64,000 bases of DNA from Ctenosaura bakeri (lineage: Eukaryota; Chordata; Lepidosauria; Squamata; Iguanidae). The number at the start of each line of letters is the position of its first letter. Position 1 is the first letter of the stretch. The position numbers were made by a program, and so were the translations under genes. The stretch lies in contig CAOLHI010000415.1 in assembly GCA_948474755.1 (NCBI GenBank), positions 62,001 to 126,000 on the forward strand, in the 5' to 3' direction. The notes beneath the pieces are model-generated. The model was not told the DNA's origin. It did no database searches and was given only the letters and a program-made list of their open reading frames with translations. Below are positions 60,346 through 64,000 of the stretch, in pieces.

Positions 60346-61399
60346 CATTGACTAGGGACAATTCATCATCACTGAGGGCACAAGTTAATATTTTCCCTCC
60401 TTCCTGCCTTGATGGTGGTCATCACAATTTCCCTCTGCTCCGGTTCTGTGCTTCTAACATGGGTTTGATGGACAGAAACTCAACAAGCGAGTCGGGCAGG
60501 AAAAGAGAGACCAGCTAAATATGTCCATATTTGCAATCCTACTGGGCTGATGATGGTTTTAGACAGAGGTACCACTCCAAACAGTCATTCAGCTTTTGAC
60601 AAGTTCCATTGATTCCAGAGGATGGAAATGGAAACTCCAGCTCCCAGACTTCCTCACCAGCACTGTAGTCCAAAAAGTAACTTTCTCAAACTTTAATCAA
60701 TCATCATTTGTCATTAATCTGCCACTTCTGCATTGGGAAGAAAGTGGCCTTTGCCATGGAGGCTGTTGTTAGTAACTTAGCAACTCACAGAAAGGACTGG
60801 ACATTTTTTTTGTCCAATGCATTCAGCTGGAAATTGTGGAATCAGCATTGTGCGTATGCTGTTATTGCACATCTAGTGTTAGAGTGCATTGCACACGCTG
60901 ACGTGCACAGTGTGTTGTCCTTGTGCATTTCACATCTGTTTGTATGTTCAGTTAGACTGTGTTACAATGCACACTATTGCACATCATCACATAACTCTAT
61001 GAGTGTAAAGTTATGGTCTGTTTCCTTGATATGGCATCTTGGCCAAATTGGCATCCAGTTTGATGGCATGGAAATGTAACGTATGGTAAATTGACTTTCA
61101 TAAAAGCTGAGCTACTTAGCTTTAATCTAGATGAGTTCTTTTTCCCCCTACCATCTTTCAAGGTCAAAACTGCCCTCTCAAGGTAGTTAAACAACATAAC
61201 ATCCTCATAAATAGTTAAAGGTCAAAAACAGAACATACCATAATGGCCACTTAAAACAATTCACTCCAAAATCAACAGTAAAATACCAGCAACATGCAGA
61301 TTATAAAGTGGTTGCTTACAACAGCATAATTACGTAAACCCTGTAAGCAACCACAGTACACTTGAAATGAGTCAATAAATCTGGGCCAAACACACTTTC
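60346..61399. other. No gene; GTGCA-rich patch
   Basis: 60850-60990 is dense in TGCAC/GTGCA words (ATTGCACATC, GTGCATTGCACACG, CGTGCACAGTG). The 123-codon frame over it has no known motif. Confidence 0.4.
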
Positions 61400-61970
61400 C
61401 ATCTGAAAGGTTTCAACCATGCACTTGATCTAGAATGCAGCAGTGAGGACTCTGGGAGATGTTTTTTTAGAGGATCACAAGGCTCCAAAGTCTGCACTTG
61501 ACTGCCAATTTGTTTCAAGGCCCCATTCAAAAAGTGTTGGTCATAACTTTTAAAGTCCTTAAAGGTTTAGGCTCAGGTTATCTCTAAAACCATTTCCTCC
61601 TATACCAATCTCCCCATACTCTGATACTGGTGAACAAGCCCCTGTCTATACCACAACTATGGCCATTTCCGCACAGCACTCTTATAGCGCGATGATTCCA
61701 CTTTCAGCCTCCTATGGAATCCTGGAGTTTGCAATTTTGGGAGGGGCCAGCCAGCCCCTCCTGAAGCTGCAAACCCCAGGATTCCACAGGAGGTTGAAAG
61801 TGGAATCATCGCGCTATAAGAGTGCCGTGCGGAAATGGCCTATGATGAAGACAGAGTTGATGGAAACAAGAGAAAGAGACTTCTCACTGATGGTACCAAA
61901 ACCCTGCAATATCTTGCCCAAAAAGGCTAGCAGGCCCTTTTGTTGACTGTGTTTCGCCATACAATGAAAG
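61400..61970 (+). mobile_element. L2-like LINE relic split by a MITE
   Basis: GTTTCAAGGCCCCATTCAA...TTTTAAAGTCCTTAAAGG...GCTCAGGTTATCTCTAAAACC is a decayed L2-like ORF2 end. The same LINE resumes after 61843 (GAGAAAGAGACTTCTCACTG...GTTTCGCCATACAATGAAAG). Confidence 0.55.
61661..61840. mobile_element. MITE, 180-bp near-perfect palindrome
   Basis: GGCCATTTCCGCACAGCAC to GTGCCGTGCGGAAATGGCC. TAT flanks it on both sides (61658-61660 and 61841-61843). The arms GCGCGATGATTCCACTTTCA and TGAAAGTGGAATCATCGCGC pair over their length. This looks like the least decayed copy. Confidence 0.88.
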
Positions 61971-62605
61971 TGTTCCTCATTCGGGCAGATATTTGCTTCT
62001 TGCATTTTATGTATGTATGTTTTCAGTATCCCTACACACATCTGTGTGTGCATGTATGTGTGCATATATATAATATACATATAAAGAGAGAGAGACATAC
62101 ACACATATTGACAGAGAGAGAGGGAGAGAAATTAATATTAATTACTATAAATATTAATTAATATAGCTAAATATGTTAAATAATTGCTATACATAATTAT
62201 GGTATAGTACGAAATATATTTACTACATTGCGTTATAGATATAATTGCCTTTACTATATTGTTATTTATTCATATATTGTAGTTTATTATATATTATATT
62301 GCTATATTATGATTCTTTTTTCTGGTGTTAGAAGAGAGAAAGAAAGGCATGAAAGATATTTGTTTTTTTAATTTCTATTCCACACATAATTTACAAAATT
62401 CAAACAGGTCTCCGCTCATCTTCGTTGCCTTTTTACTAAACTAAAACAAAGCAGCTCTTTTTCGAAGATCCCCAACCCCACCAGAGTCATCGGGGTCACA
62501 CCCGTCCCCCTTGGCAGTTTTGTTTGCCTTTTTTTACAAAACAAACTTGTAGTGCAAAAAGTTTGAAAGCTGCAAAAATCAAAACAGGTAGATTCATCCC
62601 CAACA
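61971..62605. other. AT-rich tract, no gene
   Basis: Short TG and GA runs at 62030-62125, then TATA/TTAATA-rich sequence to about 62330. Confidence 0.45.
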
Positions 62606-62717
62606 TTATTTATACAGTTGGCCCTCCGTATTTGCTAGGGTTAGGGGGCACAAGACCCTTGCAAAAGCCACAGATATCAAAATGTGTGCATGTTTGTGGG
62701 AAGGGGGCTGAGATGAA
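62606..62717 (+). mobile_element. Tigger-like terminal fragment
   Basis: TA then CAGTTGGCCCTCCGTATTTG, followed by AGATATCAAAATGTGTGCATG. It is cut by the MITE that follows. Confidence 0.65.
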
Positions 62718-62868
62718 GGCCATTTCCGCACTAGCCTGTTATAGTGCTATGATTCCACTTTCAACATCCTATGGAACCCTGGGGTTTGAAGTTTCAGGAG
62801 GGGCGAGGATTCCATAGGATGTTGCAAGTGGAATCATAGTGCTATAACAGGCTAGTGAGGAAATGGCC
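62718..62868. mobile_element. MITE copy
   Basis: GGCCATTTCCGCACTAGCC to GGCTAGTGAGGAAATGGCC. The arms CAACATCCTATGGAA and TTCCATAGGATGTTG pair. Confidence 0.82.
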
Positions 62869-63257
62869 ATAGTGTGCAGAACCATTCATTCCCCAACCTA
62901 TACGTGTGCATTTGGCTTTTTGTGGCCTAAATGTAGAATTTTGCATTTGTCTCCCTGGAATTTCATCATCATTGCATCATCATCGTCACCATCACCACCG
63001 ATGTTTATTTATGCTCTACTTTTCCATATGTGCTTCACATTCGTTATCTCAGAAACCACGTCATTCATGCAACAGCCTGTTTGCTGACTTTGTAAAGTAT
63101 CCCTGGAAGCTCCTACAGGGATGCTGAGAGTTTGGGGGAACAGTCATCTAATCAAATAAACTGTTTTGCTTTGTTTTCTTTTGCTCTGGCATGCATTTGT
63201 GTAATGCCATGCCCCTGCACGATGATGATTCTAAGGACAAGCAATAGCTTATCTCGA
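62869..63257. other. No recognisable gene
   Basis: Intergenic sequence with ATC/CAC-rich words at 62970-63000. Confidence 0.4.
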
Positions 63258-63305
<48 letters not shown>

Positions 63306-63606
63306 AGAGGAAGGGAAGGCAAGGCAAGGCAAGGGAAGACAAGGCAAGGGAAGGCAAGGCAAGGGAAGGAAAGAACGAAAGAAAGAAAGAATGAAAGAAA
63401 GAAAGGAAGGAAGGAAGGAAGGAAGGAAGGAAGGAAGGAAGGAAGGAAGGAAGGGAAGGCAAGGGAAAGAAAGAAGGAAAGGAAGGAAGGAAGGAAGGAA
63501 GGAAGGAAGGAAGGAAGGAAGGAAGGAAGGGAAGGAAAAGGAAGGAAGGAAGGAAGGAAGGAAGGAAGGAAGGAAGGAAGGAAGGGAAGGAAGGGAAGGC
63601 AAGGGA

Positions 63607-63654
<48 letters not shown>

Positions 63655-64000
63655 GGAAGGCAAGGCAAGGCAAGGGAAGACAAGGCAAGGGAAGGCAAGG
63701 CAAGGGAAGGAAAGAACGAAAGAAAGAAAGAAAGAACGAAAGAAAGAAAGGAAGGAAGGAAGGAAGGAAGGAAGGAAGGAAGGAAGGAAGGAAGGAAGGA
63801 AGGGAAGGCAAGGGAAAGAAAGAAGGAAAGAAAGGAAGGAAGGAAGGAAGGAAGGAAGGAAGGAAGGAAGGAAGGAAGGAAGGAAGGAAGGGAAGGCAAG
63901 GGAAAGAAAGAAGGGAAGGAAGGAAGGAAGGAAGGAAGGAAGGAAGGAAGGAAGGAAGGAAGGTAAGGCAAGGGAAAGAAAGAAAGAAAGAAAGAAAGAA
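63258..64000. repeat. Polypurine GAAA/GGAA array with higher-order units
   Basis: Almost uninterrupted purine on the plus strand to the window end. Blocks of GAAA, GGAA, AAGGC and AACGAAAG alternate in a fixed order. The distinctive AAGGGAAGAC occurs at 63331 and 63672, a 341-bp higher-order period. The long Lys/Glu/Gly/Arg and Pro/Ser/Phe/Leu frames on both strands are artefacts of the array. Confidence 0.95.

Noticed and set aside
63148..63971. Long Pro/Ser/Phe/Leu and Lys/Glu/Gly/Arg ORFs
   Set aside because: Direct translation of the purine array; stop codons are absent because the repeat units lack them.

Overview
The window looks like nuclear DNA of a squamate reptile (lizard or snake; the species cannot be named from sequence alone). 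The signs are vertebrate exon-intron structure, a CpG-island promoter, and a dense squamate-type repeat load: Bov-B/RTE, CR1, L2-like and L1 LINE fragments, tRNA-derived SINEs and a SINE with an (ACA)n tail, hAT-like and Tigger-like DNA transposons, and many copies of one palindromic MITE. There are no bacterial features, operons or CRISPR arrays.

Only one protein-coding gene is supported. GNAO1 (G protein alpha-o) reads leftward on the minus strand. Its first coding exon is at 2688-2805 and its 43-bp second exon, carrying the P-loop, is at 1631-1673. Later exons lie beyond position 1. Its GC-rich promoter and 5' region cover about 2700-4100, with CRE, NRF1 and NF-Y-type motifs at 3938-4071. 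At the upstream edge a MITE is followed by a local tandem duplication (169-bp period) that copied the NF-Y-bearing promoter flank; the outer copy has lost its CpGs. A second tandem duplication (179-bp period) follows.

From about 4.8 kb to 64 kb I see intergenic, repeat-rich sequence upstream of GNAO1. The best-defined elements are a solo LTR (11543-12415, TGTTA/TAACA ends, 4-bp target duplication), a hAT-type element (17251-17788, 8-bp target duplication ACTTCAGC), two L1-like 3'-end insertions with 15-bp target duplications (12748-13087 and 38438-38721), a 455-bp GC-rich terminal-inverted-repeat element with a strong hairpin (18787-19241), a related pair of such elements at 31322-31690 and 54289-54600, and a polypurine GGAA/GAAA array with 341-bp higher-order periodicity running off the right end (63258-64000). 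The commonest element, at 17 or more loci, is a roughly 150-200-bp palindromic MITE whose ends read GGCCATTTCCGCAC or close variants. Several copies have 3-bp flanking duplications, which suggests a PIF/Harbinger-like origin.

I found no convincing second gene, RNA gene or undescribed gene system. The unusual material is structural: nested and composite transposons, palindromes, local tandem duplications, and an alternating-orientation repeat shared by 15.3 kb and 21.7 kb. Stretches where nothing is recognised are listed as such.
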